A stretch of DNA of 64,000 bases from Methylomonas methanica (GCF_001644035.1 NZ_LUUG01000052.1:1-64000), one strand, 5' to 3'; shown: positions 1-8,493, counted from the stretch's first letter. A program made the numbers and translations. The notes: generated by a model not told the origin, from the sequence alone.

Positions 1-4
1 GGAG

Positions 5-208
5 TCACGGATTCAGGATTAAGTTATTAACCAAGAATGCCGTGGTGTTGGTGACAAAGGACTCTTTATAAGTTTTAGCGGAAAACTGGCGATAAGGTTT
101 GGTTTTTTCTATGATAAGCAACAGCACGAAAGCCAATATCGCCAGGCCAAATAAGGCTTCGTTAAAAAACAGGCCATCGTCGCCGTTGGCGTTTGCAGTT
201 GTATTCAT
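5..208 (-). CDS. N-terminal part of a sterol desaturase / fatty acid hydroxylase-like membrane protein, closed early or cut by window edge
   Basis: The 67 visible residues hold a membrane segment (about 17-35) and then a stretch ending in a TNTTAFLVNN-type motif. It resembles the start of sterol desaturase/fatty acid hydroxylase family proteins, which are normally well over 200 residues. The frame meets a TGA at positions 7-5, so either the gene carries a frameshift just at the window edge or it is a remnant; the sequence beyond the edge is needed to decide. None of the family's His-rich iron-binding motifs lie in the visible part. An AGAGGA ribosome site precedes the ATG. It lies 37 bp downstream of the LOV gene and is probably co-transcribed with it. 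The family call is by resemblance only. Confidence 0.45.
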   Translation of the reverse strand: MNTTANANGDDGLFFNEALFGLAILAFVLLLIIEKTKPYRQFSAKTYKESFVTNTTAFLVNNLILNP

Positions 209-245
209 GGAGATCCTCTACAAAATATATTTATCGCACGGTAAT

Positions 246-701
246 TTAACTTCCTTGAATCGCATTTAATAGACTGGTTAATTCCTTTATTTCATTGTTG
301 GCACTTACCTGCTGGGTAATATCATATTGCACGCCTAGATAATAAATTACCCGATTCTTTTTATCCAATAATGGGGTTATCTTTAAACGATTGTGAAATA
401 AAGTGCCGTCTTTTTTGTAGTTTCTTAAGGTCACTTCAACCGATTCATGATTCTTCATGGCTTCGGCGATTTTAAACCGCGCCTCTTGTTCTCTATCTTC
501 ACCTTGCAAAAAACGGCAGTTGTGACCGATTATTTCGTCATGAGTATATCCGGTTAAACGTTCGAATGCTTTATTGGCATATATAATAGGCGCGTCTTCA
601 AGGTCCGGGTCCGCCAGTGTGACGCCGTTTACGCATTCGTCCAAAATAGCGGAAAGTACTTGCGGAATAAGCCCGCTATCTTTTTCAACAATAAAAGCCA
701 T
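246..701 (-). CDS. Short LOV-domain blue-light sensor protein
   Basis: This 151-residue protein is almost entirely one PAS/LOV domain. The photoactive motif GHNCRFLQG is intact, with the adduct-forming cysteine at residue 62. It is followed by the KDG, FxNRLKITPL and YYLGVQYDIT segments that line the FMN pocket. A short C-terminal helix (about 132-148) follows, and there is no kinase, GGDEF or HTH effector. This matches the 'short LOV' class, which in Pseudomonas putida works with LitR-type regulators. FMN binding and a blue-light cysteinyl adduct follow from the family. GGAG precedes the ATG. The gene sits 42 bp downstream of an SRPBCC gene, in what looks like one operon. A CarH/LitR-type photoreceptor lies about 7 kb away. 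Confidence 0.88.
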   Translation of the reverse strand: MAFIVEKDSGLIPQVLSAILDECVNGVTLADPDLEDAPIIYANKAFERLTGYTHDEIIGHNCRFLQGEDREQEARFKIAEAMKNHESVEVTLRNYKKDGTLFHNRLKITPLLDKKNRVIYYLGVQYDITQQVSANNEIKELTSLLNAIQGS

Positions 702-743
702 GGTTAAACTCCGGGTTTTATAATAATTATGAGTTTGTATATG

Positions 744-1229
744 CTAGTTGCATTCTACTAATATTAAATTCTTAATGTTTTCGACGGTGTTTTCCGCACC
801 GTCTTCGATGGCACAACGAATTAATTTCTCGAAAGGCCGCATGAACACCTCAAGCTCCAAAAATTCAAATCGAAACGTCAAACGGGTGGGTTGCCGGTCT
901 TCTTGAACGACTTCAAGAAAATAACTGTGCTTGTAAGGCTGGGTCAATCCTTGAAAGATAAGCTTGGATCGGGGTTGATAATCGGTGATTTCAAAAACAG
1001 ATTCGATTTCGCCGTTGTTATCGTTACGGATTTGTTTGGCCTTGGCGCCGACGAATACTTCTTTTCCGTCGAGAGGTTCAAAATCGACTACTTCCACAGC
1101 CCATTTTGGATAATTCTCAAAAAATTTTTCACCGACATAATGAAAAACATCGTCAACTGGTTTGTCGATGTCGATGCATGCCTCGCCGGCAACGGGCTTG
1201 TGTGAGTCAAACGGAAATTTGATGTGCAT
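744..1229 (-). CDS. SRPBCC (START/polyketide-cyclase-like) family protein
   Basis: This 161-residue protein has the profile of the SRPBCC helix-grip fold: an N-terminal strand with ACIDIDKPVDDVFHYV, several charged beta strands in the middle (about 40-115) and a long C-terminal helix containing FMRPFEKLIRCAIEDGAENTVENI. Family members bind small hydrophobic ligands. The ligand here cannot be predicted. There is no signal peptide or membrane segment. A purine-rich ribosome site (GAGGGGGAAAG) precedes the ATG. It is the first gene of a probable three-gene unit with the short LOV protein and a sterol-desaturase-like gene, so a lipid or pigment ligand under light control is possible but is inference. 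Confidence 0.7.
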   Translation of the reverse strand: MHIKFPFDSHKPVAGEACIDIDKPVDDVFHYVGEKFFENYPKWAVEVVDFEPLDGKEVFVGAKAKQIRNDNNGEIESVFEITDYQPRSKLIFQGLTQPYKHSYFLEVVQEDRQPTRLTFRFEFLELEVFMRPFEKLIRCAIEDGAENTVENIKNLILVECN

Positions 1230-1545
1230 TTGATCTTTCCCCCTCGCGGAGCTTTCTGCTCGGCGTTGTTATAATTTTTCTGGACACGTAAAGCCTATAA
1301 AACTGTATTTGGATTTATGGAATTAAATCACTTTCAGGCGGTTCGGCTTTTTGTGTATTTACTCAGTATACCTCGATGGCGTTGATTTAGAGATGGCTTT
1401 ACAGCTAAACAGTCGATTAGACTGAACTTTAAAAAGAAAATATAAATTTGCTTTATGGTTTGTGCTAAGCAAAGCCTATCATAGTAAAGAGAAATACTTC
1501 AGTATCTAATTCTAGTCTGCATTGTGTCAGAAAGCTTACAAATTC
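1230..1545. other. Intergenic region upstream of the SRPBCC-LOV unit
   Basis: About 316 AT-rich bases lie between the 3' end of the four-helix membrane protein gene and the SRPBCC start. The promoter for the minus-strand SRPBCC-LOV unit should lie here. I found no well-spaced sigma-70 promoter and no copy of the TATACA-N12-TGTA box seen in front of the LitR-type gene. I see no ORF or strong hairpin. Confidence 0.5.
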
Positions 1546-1965
1546 TTAGTTTTCCTGGTGCCGCATGGCCGCGCAGCCGCCATAAAGCAGGTGCGATAAG
1601 CCGGAATAAATAAATAATTGCCTATAGTTTTCGTCGATTTCAATTTGATTGATCGAGCAGTAAAACTCCAGCGAACCGATTAGCAGAAGAAGAAAAACAC
1701 CTAACGCGGCCAATGCTTCCGGGCTGTTACTCAATTTATAAAAACTGTACGCCGCGATTTGGATTAAACACAAATAAAACATCATTAACCGCATATTATT
1801 GGCTAACGGACCGTACAGATCGCTACTATCTTCAAAAAAAAGCGTATTACCGAATATCGTCGCTGCACCGCTGATCAATAATAGAATCACCGCTACATTA
1901 AAATTAATCTGCAATAACAATTGCAGTGCGTTCATGGTTTTTGTGGTTATCGATTGAGTATGCAT
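1546..1965 (-). CDS. Four-helix integral membrane protein of unknown function
   Basis: I do not recognise this 139-residue protein. It has four hydrophobic segments, at about residues 18-40, 58-78, 84-102 and 112-132. There are no obvious catalytic residues apart from a Cys in segment three (FYCSINQIEID). An AGAGGTAG ribosome site lies just before the ATG. Only 68 bp separate it from ftsH upstream, and most of that gap is a rho-independent terminator. Its own promoter would therefore have to overlap that gap, or it depends on read-through. An inner-membrane location is inferred from composition. Confidence 0.6.
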   Translation of the reverse strand: MHTQSITTKTMNALQLLLQINFNVAVILLLISGAATIFGNTLFFEDSSDLYGPLANNMRLMMFYLCLIQIAAYSFYKLSNSPEALAALGVFLLLLIGSLEFYCSINQIEIDENYRQLFIYSGLSHLLYGGCAAMRHQEN

Positions 1966-1978
1966 ATTGCTACCTCTG

Positions 1979-2018
1979 AAAAAAAGATACCCTCCAAGAG
2001 TACAGCGTTTGGAGGGTA
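1979..2018 (-). terminator. Rho-independent terminator after ftsH
   Basis: On the minus strand a perfect 10-bp stem (TACCCTCCAA at 1988-1997 pairing with TTGGAGGGTA at 2009-2018) is followed by seven T residues (1985-1979). It begins 16 bp after the ftsH stop codon and closes the sigma/hflK/hflC/ftsH unit. Confidence 0.9.
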
Positions 2019-2033
2019 CATAGAGGAGGACTT

Positions 2034-3938
2034 TTAGGACGCCAGTACTTGTCCTTGATCCAGGTGATCGCCGGTTTCGTCGTTTATCGAGTCTTCGATC
2101 TCTTCAAACGATTTTGGTTCTTCTACTTCCGGTTCCGGCGGTGCAAGTTTTTTGCCTTGTAGCAGTTCATCGATCTGAAATTTATCGATGGTTTCCCAAT
2201 CCATTAAGGCTTGAGCCATGTTGTGCAACACTTCGATGTTTTCTTTCAGTATGGTTTCGGCGCGGTTGTAATTGGCGTCGATTACCGCCCGTACTTCTTC
2301 ATCGATAGTTTGTGCCATTTTTTCGGACATTGGCTTGGATTGCGGGCCCATGTATCCGCCCTCGCTGTCGCCATAGTCCATGGGGCCCAGACGATCCGAC
2401 AAGCCCCATTTGGTGACCATGTTTCTAGCCAATTGCGTAGCCCGCATGATGTCGTTGGACGCGCCGGTGGTGACTTTGTTTTTGCCGTAAATCAAGGCCT
2501 CCGCTACCCTGCCACCGAACAAGCTGGCGATTTGGCTCTCCAGCTTATCCTTGGATGCGCTGTATTGGTCTCGCTCCGGCAGGAACATGGTGATACCCAA
2601 AGCACCGCCGCGCGGCATGATACTCACTTTGTAGACCGGGTCGTGCTCAGGCACATTGCGACCGACGATGGCGTGTCCGGCTTCGTGGTAAGCAGTCATC
2701 AACAAATCTTCTTTGGTCATGACCATGGTGCGTTTTTCCACACCCATAATCATTTTGTCGCGGGCTTTGTCCAAGTCATTCATGGTCACTATGCGCTTTT
2801 TGTTGCGGGCAGCAAACAGGGCGCCTTCGTTGATCAAGTTGGCTAACTCTGCCCCGGAAAAACCGGGTGTGCCGCGGGCCAGATCGTTAATATTCACGTC
2901 TTCCGCGAGTGGTACTTTGGCGCCATGCACTTTCAGAATTTGCTCGCGGCCCTTGATGTCCGGTAAACCGACCTGCACTTGCCGGTCAAAACGGCCTGGT
3001 CTTAATAAAGCTTTATCCAACACGTCAGCGCGGTTGGTAGCTGCGATAACGATGATGCCTTCGTTGCCGCTGAAGCCGTCCATTTCTACCAGCAGCTGGT
3101 TCAGCGTTTGTTCGCGTTCGTCGTTACCGCCGCCGATGCCGCTGCCGCCACGTTGCCGACCGACCGCGTCGATCTCGTCGATAAATATGATGCAGGGTGC
3201 GCGCTTTTTCGCTTGTTCGAACATGTCTCTGACCCTGGAGGCACCGACACCAACGAACATTTCCACGAAATCCGATCCGGAGATGGAGAAGAAGGGTACG
3301 CCTGCTTCGCCGGCAATCGCTCTGGCCAACAAGGTTTTACCGGTGCCCGGAGGGCCGACCATCAACACGCCGCGCGGAATCTTGCCGCCTAAAGCTTCGT
3401 ATTTGCCTGGTTCTCTTAGGAAGTCGACCATTTCCACGACGTCTTCCTTGGCTTCTTCCACGCCGGCCACGTCGGTGAAGCGCACTTTGATCTGATCTTC
3501 AGCCATTAGTTTTGCCCGGCTTTTGCCAAAACCCATCTGGCCGTCGCGTCCGCCCATGGCTGCCTGCTTGCGCATGAAATACACCAGCACCATGATCAGC
3601 AAGAGGGTAGGTGCCCAGGAGATGAGAATATTCATCAAAGTGGACGGTTGTTGCGGTTTCTCGACTTTGATCTTCACGCCGTATTCCAGCAACTCGTCGA
3701 TCATTCTGGAGTCATTGGGATTGTAGGTCGCGAAGCGCGTGCCGTTTTGGCGGTGACCGTCGACGTAATTGCCATCTATTACCACTTCCGTAACCACTTT
3801 ATTACGCACGTCTTCGATAAAGTCGGAATACGAAATTTCAAAATGCGGATCGTATTCCGGCATGTTGCGGTTCATCACCGCCGACACCACCAGCCCTGCT
3901 GCGAGCAGGATGGTGATAAAAATGAACATTTTTTTCAT
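2034..3938 (-). CDS. ftsH: ATP-dependent zinc metalloprotease FtsH
   Basis: The product is the inner-membrane AAA+ protease that degrades misfolded membrane proteins and, in E. coli, sigma-32 and LpxC. It has two membrane segments (about 4-22 and 104-122) around a periplasmic domain. Next comes the AAA module with Walker A GPPGTGKT (about 195), Walker [10 protein letters not shown] and the SRH arginines. The zinc site HEAGH (about 418) lies in the M41 peptidase domain. Its 634 residues match the family's usual length. It follows hflC by 17 bp, so the protease is co-transcribed with its HflKC cage. In E. coli hflKC and ftsH lie in separate operons. The acidic C-terminal tail is normal for FtsH. 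Confidence 0.97.
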   Translation of the reverse strand: MKKMFIFITILLAAGLVVSAVMNRNMPEYDPHFEISYSDFIEDVRNKVVTEVVIDGNYVDGHRQNGTRFATYNPNDSRMIDELLEYGVKIKVEKPQQPSTLMNILISWAPTLLLIMVLVYFMRKQAAMGGRDGQMGFGKSRAKLMAEDQIKVRFTDVAGVEEAKEDVVEMVDFLREPGKYEALGGKIPRGVLMVGPPGTGKTLLARAIAGEAGVPFFSISGSDFVEMFVGVGASRVRDMFEQAKKRAPCIIFIDEIDAVGRQRGGSGIGGGNDEREQTLNQLLVEMDGFSGNEGIIVIAATNRADVLDKALLRPGRFDRQVQVGLPDIKGREQILKVHGAKVPLAEDVNINDLARGTPGFSGAELANLINEGALFAARNKKRIVTMNDLDKARDKMIMGVEKRTMVMTKEDLLMTAYHEAGHAIVGRNVPEHDPVYKVSIMPRGGALGITMFLPERDQYSASKDKLESQIASLFGGRVAEALIYGKNKVTTGASNDIMRATQLARNMVTKWGLSDRLGPMDYGDSEGGYMGPQSKPMSEKMAQTIDEEVRAVIDANYNRAETILKENIEVLHNMAQALMDWETIDKFQIDELLQGKKLAPPEPEVEEPKSFEEIEDSINDETGDHLDQGQVLAS

Positions 3939-3955
3939 GATAGCTGTCTCCTAAC

Positions 3956-4822
3956 TTACTTTTCGCTGGAGAAGTATTTGAAAAAGTCGGAGTTCGGTTT
4001 TAACACCAAAGTATCCTGAGTTTTTTCAAACGACGTTTGGTATGCCTGCAAGCTGCGGTAGAACGCATAAAACTCGGGGTTTTTACCGTAGCTTTTCGCG
4101 TAAATCTCCGCTGATTGCGCATCGCCGCGACCGCGAATGCTTTCCGCATCGCGCTGGGCATTAGCAACTATCACGTGTTTTTGCTTATCGGCTTCCGCAC
4201 TGATTTGCTCGGCACTTTCCGCGCCTTGCGAGCGGAATTCTCTGGCTACCCGCTCCCGTTCCGCGCGCATCCGTTGATACACCGAGCTGCTGACTTCCGG
4301 CGGCAAATCGATGCGTTTAACGCGAATGTCGATCAACTCGATACCGAATTTTTCGGCAGTGGGCGACAATTTTGCCAGCAAAGTTTGTCTCAGTTCGTTG
4401 CGGTCTTCGGAGATCAATTGCTTGATGGTCCGTACGCCGAATTCGCTGCGCATCGCGTCTTTCATGATTTGGTCTAGGCGCAGATTGGCTTGAAACTCGT
4501 CGCCGCCGACCGTGGTGTAAAAGAGACCCACATCACCGATTCGCCATTTAACGAATGAGTCAACAATAACGTTCTTCTTCTCGGAGGTAAGAAAACGCTC
4601 GGATTTCGCATCCAAGGTCAGCACACGCGCATCAAATGTGCTGACGTTATTGATGATGGGGGTCTTGAAATGCAGCCCTGGCGTGTAGTCGGATGTGACC
4701 ATCTCACCGAGACGAAACAGTATGGCTTTTTCGTTTTCTTTGACGTAAAAAACCGACATATAGGCCAGTACACACAGAGTCAAACCGGCCGGAATTAAAA
4801 CTTGGGTGGTTTTGCTGCTCAT
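3956..4822 (-). CDS. hflC: HflC, SPFH/band-7 regulator of FtsH
   Basis: This 288-residue protein has one N-terminal membrane helix (about 8-26), then an SPFH/prohibitin domain starting at YVKENEKAILFRLGE. A long coiled coil follows, with the MRAERERVAREFRSQGAE motif typical of HflC. With HflK it forms the large periplasmic cage that encloses FtsH. The gene overlaps the end of hflK by 4 bp (ATGA type), which points to translational coupling and a 1:1 complex. ftsH follows directly. The length fits the family (E. coli HflC is 334 residues), although the insert near the C-terminus of the SPFH domain is shorter. Confidence 0.95.
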   Translation of the reverse strand: MSSKTTQVLIPAGLTLCVLAYMSVFYVKENEKAILFRLGEMVTSDYTPGLHFKTPIINNVSTFDARVLTLDAKSERFLTSEKKNVIVDSFVKWRIGDVGLFYTTVGGDEFQANLRLDQIMKDAMRSEFGVRTIKQLISEDRNELRQTLLAKLSPTAEKFGIELIDIRVKRIDLPPEVSSSVYQRMRAERERVAREFRSQGAESAEQISAEADKQKHVIVANAQRDAESIRGRGDAQSAEIYAKSYGKNPEFYAFYRSLQAYQTSFEKTQDTLVLKPNSDFFKYFSSEK

Positions 4823-5982
4823 TGTTTGCTCCTGCTAGGACGTAATTCGTTGCCGGTGGATTTGCGAGCCCCGTTTTTGTCGCCGTTGTGCGGCTCGGAG
4901 CTAAGTTCCGGTTCCGTATGGCTGGCGGCAGGCTGTGCATGTTGCGTGACGGTTTGCGGCAAAGGCATGTACATCATCGGGTTGGATTGATCATCGTTCA
5001 GCATGATTTTGTTGGTACTGCTGTACAGTTTTTCTTTGGCTTCCAGGTACAAACGTTTACGGGTGATGGCTGGGCTTTTGTCGTATTCCACCAGTAACTG
5101 ATCGAAACGTTCGGTTTCACCTTTGGCTTTGGCCACTTTCTCGGCTTCGTAGGCTTCCGCTTCTTGAATAATCCGCGATGCCGCACCGCGCGCTTTAGGA
5201 ATCACTTCATTACTATAAGCTTCGGCTTCGTTGATCAAGCGTTGCTTGTCTTCGCGGGCTCGGATCGCATCCTCAAACGCGCCTTGCACTTCTTCGGGTG
5301 GCTGGGCATCCTGCAAATTGACGCTGGCGATGCTGATGCCGGCCTTGTAGCCGTCCATTGCCTCCTGAATCTGTTCTTTAATCTCGGCGACGATTTGACT
5401 GCGCCCTTCGGTTAACACGAAGTCCATATTGTTGCGGCCGATCACGGCGCGCTCCACACTTTCAGTTAATTGCTTCAGCGTGTTTTCATTGTTTTTGACG
5501 TTAAACAAGTAGTCGCGGGCATTATTGATTTGATACTGCACGGCCAGACGTACGGTAATGATGTTTTCGTCGCTGGTCAGCATCAACGATTCTTGCGGGA
5601 TAACGGCTGACTTGTTAACCCGGCTGGAATCGGTGTATCCGACTTCGATAAACCGTTGTTGCTCTACGTTCACGTTAGCTACGCTTTCAATCGGCGCCGG
5701 AATATGCCAGTGCGGGCCTGGCAAGGTGGTTTCCGAATACGCACCGAAGCGGCTTACCACGCCTCGGTTACCTTGGTCCACAATGTAAACCCCGCTGGCC
5801 AGCCAGACGACAGTTAACGTACCACCAACGGCGGCGGCGATGTTGGTTAAAGAAAACATACTTTTGTGATCGTTAAAAAAGTCGCCCGCTTTGCTAGAAA
5901 CTTGCTTCCACTGCTTATCCAGTTCCAACTTCCAGTCGGACTGCGGCGTTTGCTTACTGGTGTTTTGTTTTTCTGATGACAT
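4819..5982 (-). CDS. hflK: HflK, SPFH/band-7 regulator of FtsH
   Basis: HflK is the partner of HflC in the membrane cage around FtsH. The protein has a short cytoplasmic head with no long glycine-rich run, a membrane helix (about 46-66 counting from the ATG), the SPFH domain beginning VDQGNRGVVSRFGAY, and a helical region with EEVQGAFEDAIRAREDKQR. The tail (from about 335) is polar. I place the start at the ATG at 5982 because AGGAG lies 5 bases upstream. An in-frame GTG at 5988 would sit on that ribosome site. The gene follows the sigma factor gene by 50 bp and overlaps hflC by 4 bp. Confidence 0.94.
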   Translation of the reverse strand: MSSEKQNTSKQTPQSDWKLELDKQWKQVSSKAGDFFNDHKSMFSLTNIAAAVGGTLTVVWLASGVYIVDQGNRGVVSRFGAYSETTLPGPHWHIPAPIESVANVNVEQQRFIEVGYTDSSRVNKSAVIPQESLMLTSDENIITVRLAVQYQINNARDYLFNVKNNENTLKQLTESVERAVIGRNNMDFVLTEGRSQIVAEIKEQIQEAMDGYKAGISIASVNLQDAQPPEEVQGAFEDAIRAREDKQRLINEAEAYSNEVIPKARGAASRIIQEAEAYEAEKVAKAKGETERFDQLLVEYDKSPAITRKRLYLEAKEKLYSSTNKIMLNDDQSNPMMYMPLPQTVTQHAQPAASHTEPELSSEPHNGDKNGARKSTGNELRPSRSKQ

Positions 5983-6032
5983 AATCACTCCTCTTGTAGT
6001 GTTAGCCTGACCTGGGTCAATGATTGTTATTG

Positions 6033-7292
6033 TTAGCCATCCTTGGGTTCGAGAAATAGCATAAGGTCAAAGCCAAATTGTTGTTTCAATTTTTTTAAAG
6101 CTTCATTTTGAATTTGCCTGACTCTCTCCCGAGTAACATGCAGCTGATCCGCTACTGCCTGCAAGGTCATTTCCGTGTGATCGCGCAGACCGAAACGCAT
6201 GGTTAAAATCGCCGCCTGTTTTTCCGGTAGCGAAGCAACTGCTTTGTCGACATATTGAGCCAGATCCTGATCAATTAGTTCATCGAGTGGCAGACTGAAT
6301 TGATGCTGCTGCATTTTTGCCATCAATTCCAGATTATCGTCATCATCACCTATTGCCGCGTCCAAAGAATGCGTGGCTTGGTAGTAACTGCTGATGGTTT
6401 TAATCTCTTGCTCGGACAAATCGCAAGCAAGTTTCAATTCGGCGATGCTCGGCCAGCGCTCATATTTAAGGTAGCAACTGCGCATGGCCTCGAAGACGGT
6501 GGCGGCTTTTTCGGCCAACGCGACCGGCAAACGGACAATTTTTTCTTGTTTGACTATCAGGCGGGATATGGCCTGTCTGATCCAATAAATGGCATAAGTG
6601 GAAAAGCAGATGCCGCGATCAGGGTCGAATCTATCCACCGCTTTAATCAAGCCCACCAAACCTTCCTGCATCAAATCTTCAAAGCTCAAATTACTGGTTT
6701 TGTACTTGTGAGCAACGAATGCCACCAAGCCGGTGTTGGCGGAGATCATTTCCTGCCGCAAGCTTCTCAATTCGCGTTTGGCTTTGCCCAGGCGTTTTTT
6801 GAAGTCGGCGCTGTCTTCGGTGTCTGCGCTCAACACACCGTCCGCTTGCGCCGCGCTGTCCATCAAAAATACCGGTAACAAGTGCAGGCTGTACAACAAG
6901 CGATTGACCGAACGAGCCACCAAGGATTGCTGCGCAAATTCCGAACCCATAAGTTGTACAACATTATCAGCTTGTACAACTTTGTCCTGTCCGTTATTCT
7001 CGACATAAAGAACCGGATTGTTTTTATTCTCCGCCTGGCTGTTCACCAGTAGTTGCAGCAATCTTTTGTAGTCGTCTGAATTTTTGGCGACGATCAGATC
7101 GGAGCAGTCCACGCCTGAATTGAGGTCGTGCAAAAATCTGTTAATTATCAAGGCGTTGGTCTGCTTGTTTTCCAGCAATAACGCTAACAGAGTCTGCCTG
7201 GCCTGTTCAACTTGAACGGCAAGTGAGTTGGGTTGGGATTCTGTTACCGAATCCATCTCGCTATCGATTGGCAATGTGGCTAAGTTGGACAT
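6033..7292 (-). CDS. RpoD-type (group 2) sigma-70 factor with a unique N-terminal region
   Basis: The C-terminal 240 residues hold a complete sigma-70 core. Region 2 contains FEDLMQEGLVGLIKAVDRFD and FSTYAIYWIRQAISR, region 3 follows, and region 4 is an HTH with VTRERVRQIQNEALKKLK. The first 170 residues match no sigma region I know and lack region 1.1. Its size (419 residues) and the single-residue match in region 2.4 place it near RpoD/RpoS rather than ECF factors. The start is the ATG at 7292; a TTG two codons earlier has no better ribosome site. It is divergent from the CarH/LitR-type regulator gene across a 91-bp interval and upstream of hflK, so it may be light- or stress-controlled. 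Confidence 0.9.
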   Translation of the reverse strand: MSNLATLPIDSEMDSVTESQPNSLAVQVEQARQTLLALLLENKQTNALIINRFLHDLNSGVDCSDLIVAKNSDDYKRLLQLLVNSQAENKNNPVLYVENNGQDKVVQADNVVQLMGSEFAQQSLVARSVNRLLYSLHLLPVFLMDSAAQADGVLSADTEDSADFKKRLGKAKRELRSLRQEMISANTGLVAFVAHKYKTSNLSFEDLMQEGLVGLIKAVDRFDPDRGICFSTYAIYWIRQAISRLIVKQEKIVRLPVALAEKAATVFEAMRSCYLKYERWPSIAELKLACDLSEQEIKTISSYYQATHSLDAAIGDDDDNLELMAKMQQHQFSLPLDELIDQDLAQYVDKAVASLPEKQAAILTMRFGLRDHTEMTLQAVADQLHVTRERVRQIQNEALKKLKQQFGFDLMLFLEPKDG

Positions 7293-7319
7293 AATCAATT
7301 CACTTGGTTATTTAAGTTG

Positions 7320-7348
7320 TTGGCAAATAACTTACTAGAATGTAGAAT
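7320..7348 (+). promoter_or_regulatory. Putative sigma-70 promoter of the LitR-type gene
   Basis: The plus strand carries TTGGCA (7320-7325), a 17-base spacer and TAGAAT (7343-7348), each one mismatch from consensus. The expected start point is about 7355, some 30 bases before the ATG. It overlaps the divergent sigma-gene promoter, so the two are likely controlled together. Confidence 0.5.
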
Positions 7349-7357
7349 GTTTGTCAA
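7329..7357 (-). promoter_or_regulatory. Putative promoter of the sigma factor gene
   Basis: The minus strand carries a consensus -35 (TTGACA, 7357-7352), a 17-base spacer and a poor -10 (TAAGTT, 7334-7329). The weak -10 suggests it needs an activator or another sigma factor. The site is 37 bp from the ATG and its -35 lies 9 bp from the LitR-like box. Confidence 0.45.
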
Positions 7358-7366
7358 AGTATTTTC

Positions 7367-7390
7367 TATACAAAAGTTGAACAATGTACT
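7367..7390. promoter_or_regulatory. LitR-like binding box TATACA-N12-TGTACT
   Basis: TATACA (7367-7372) is separated by exactly 12 bases from TGTACT (7385-7390). This matches, with one mismatch, the T(G/A)TACA-N12-TGTA(C/T)A motif that I recall for LitR-family regulators of Pseudomonas. The right half overlaps the start codon of the LitR-type gene, so binding there would block its own expression. Confidence 0.45.
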
Positions 7391-8286
7391 CAATTAAAGC
7401 GATTACCTCCTTAACCGGATTAACAGCGGAAACACTAAGAGCCTGGGAACGTCGCTACGCCTGCATCATGCCGGCGCGGAACAGCACGGGGCGGCGTTTC
7501 TATTCTCAACAGGATTTGGAAAAATTGACGCTGTTGGTCAATCTGACCCGAAAGGGTCATCCCATCGGCAAGCTGGCTGCCCTGGACAACCAGCAACTAC
7601 AAGATTTTCAGAAACAAGTCAGTGTTCAACCGTCAGAAGAGCAATCGCCGCTGTTGGCGCAGATCATCGATTCCTTGAAACAATATCGCATCGAACGTTG
7701 CGAACAATTGTTGAAGAAGGCGCTGATCGCCGCCGAGCCGTTGGACTACGCCAGAGACATTTTGTTGCCTGCCTTGCAGACGGTGGGAGAGCTTTGGCAC
7801 GATGGGAAATTAAATATCGCCCAGGAACACATGTTTTCCAGCTGTATCAAACGGATTGTGTTGAGCATGGTGAACAATTTGCATCACCACTCTAAAAACA
7901 ATCCGGGCATGCTGTTTGCCACGCCTAGCGGCGATCCGCATGAATTTGGGATTTTGGTGAGCTGCTTGATTGCCGCCAACCAGGGCTACAATTGTTATTA
8001 TCTGGGTGCGGACCTACCGGCCAAGGATATTATCGAGGCCTGTCAGCACTTGAAGCCGGACGTGATAGTCATGGGATTGGTAAAGACCCCGCCGGAGCAA
8101 GTAACCATAGACGAATTACAGCTGATAATAGATTCGGTCAACAGCGAGGCCACCCAGGTCTGGCTGGGCGGCAGCGGGGCTTATTTTTACTACGCGCAAT
8201 TGCAAAATGATTTAAGCCATTGCGAATTGATCACCGATATCGATCATTTCAACGCCAAAGCCCAGCAACAGCAGTTGTCCAACTGA
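7384..8286 (+). CDS. litR: CarH/LitR-type MerR-family regulator with cobalamin-binding domain
   Basis: This 300-residue protein has a MerR HTH (residues 1-68, with ETLRAWERRY), a four-helix B12 cap (about 88-165) and a cobalamin-binding Rossmann domain (about 175-290). The residues that make CarH a green/blue-light sensor are present: the W-x9-EH motif (W138, E148, H149) and the D-x-H-x-x-G motif with lower-ligand H186. It should therefore bind adenosylcobalamin, tetramerise on DNA in the dark and fall apart in light. Class II LitR proteins, by contrast, have lost these residues. No ribosome site is visible, but the N-terminus matches the family start exactly. It is divergent from an RpoD-type sigma factor gene. 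Confidence 0.88.
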   Translation: MYSIKAITSLTGLTAETLRAWERRYACIMPARNSTGRRFYSQQDLEKLTLLVNLTRKGHPIGKLAALDNQQLQDFQKQVSVQPSEEQSPLLAQIIDSLKQYRIERCEQLLKKALIAAEPLDYARDILLPALQTVGELWHDGKLNIAQEHMFSSCIKRIVLSMVNNLHHHSKNNPGMLFATPSGDPHEFGILVSCLIAANQGYNCYYLGADLPAKDIIEACQHLKPDVIVMGLVKTPPEQVTIDELQLIIDSVNSEATQVWLGGSGAYFYYAQLQNDLSHCELITDIDHFNAKAQQQQLSN

Positions 8287-8493
8287 ATCACAGGCTAAAT
8301 CCAGACAAGGTGCTGCAGACGATTCGCTAACGGCAGCTTATCGAAGGTCGGGCGGACCGAAACGTTGACATCGATAGGGATATTCCCGTTATTTTTAGTT
8401 CGCTCAACAACTTTTCTCGAAAGCTTCTACAGACAGGCAAGCAGCAGTAAAGTTGCCGAAGCCATTCAATCAACCCACTAACAGGTGAACGCT

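Noticed and set aside
2211-3495. Long open frames on the plus strand opposite ftsH
   Set aside because: They are antisense shadows of a strongly conserved gene, with no ribosome sites or recognisable motifs.
6008-6019. TGACC-TG-GGTCA near-palindrome between the sigma gene and hflK
   Set aside because: Five-base arms are short enough to arise by chance and no promoter is available there for an operator to control.
5993-6020. TTGACC-N16-TACAAG promoter-like sequence before hflK on the minus strand
   Set aside because: The predicted start point would fall on the AGGAG ribosome site of hflK and remove it from the message, so a working promoter there is unlikely.
8366-8395. TTGACA with a possible -10 (TTATTT) upstream of the DUF6494 gene
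   Set aside because: The -35 is perfect, but the -10 has too few matches and the 18-base spacing is not ideal.
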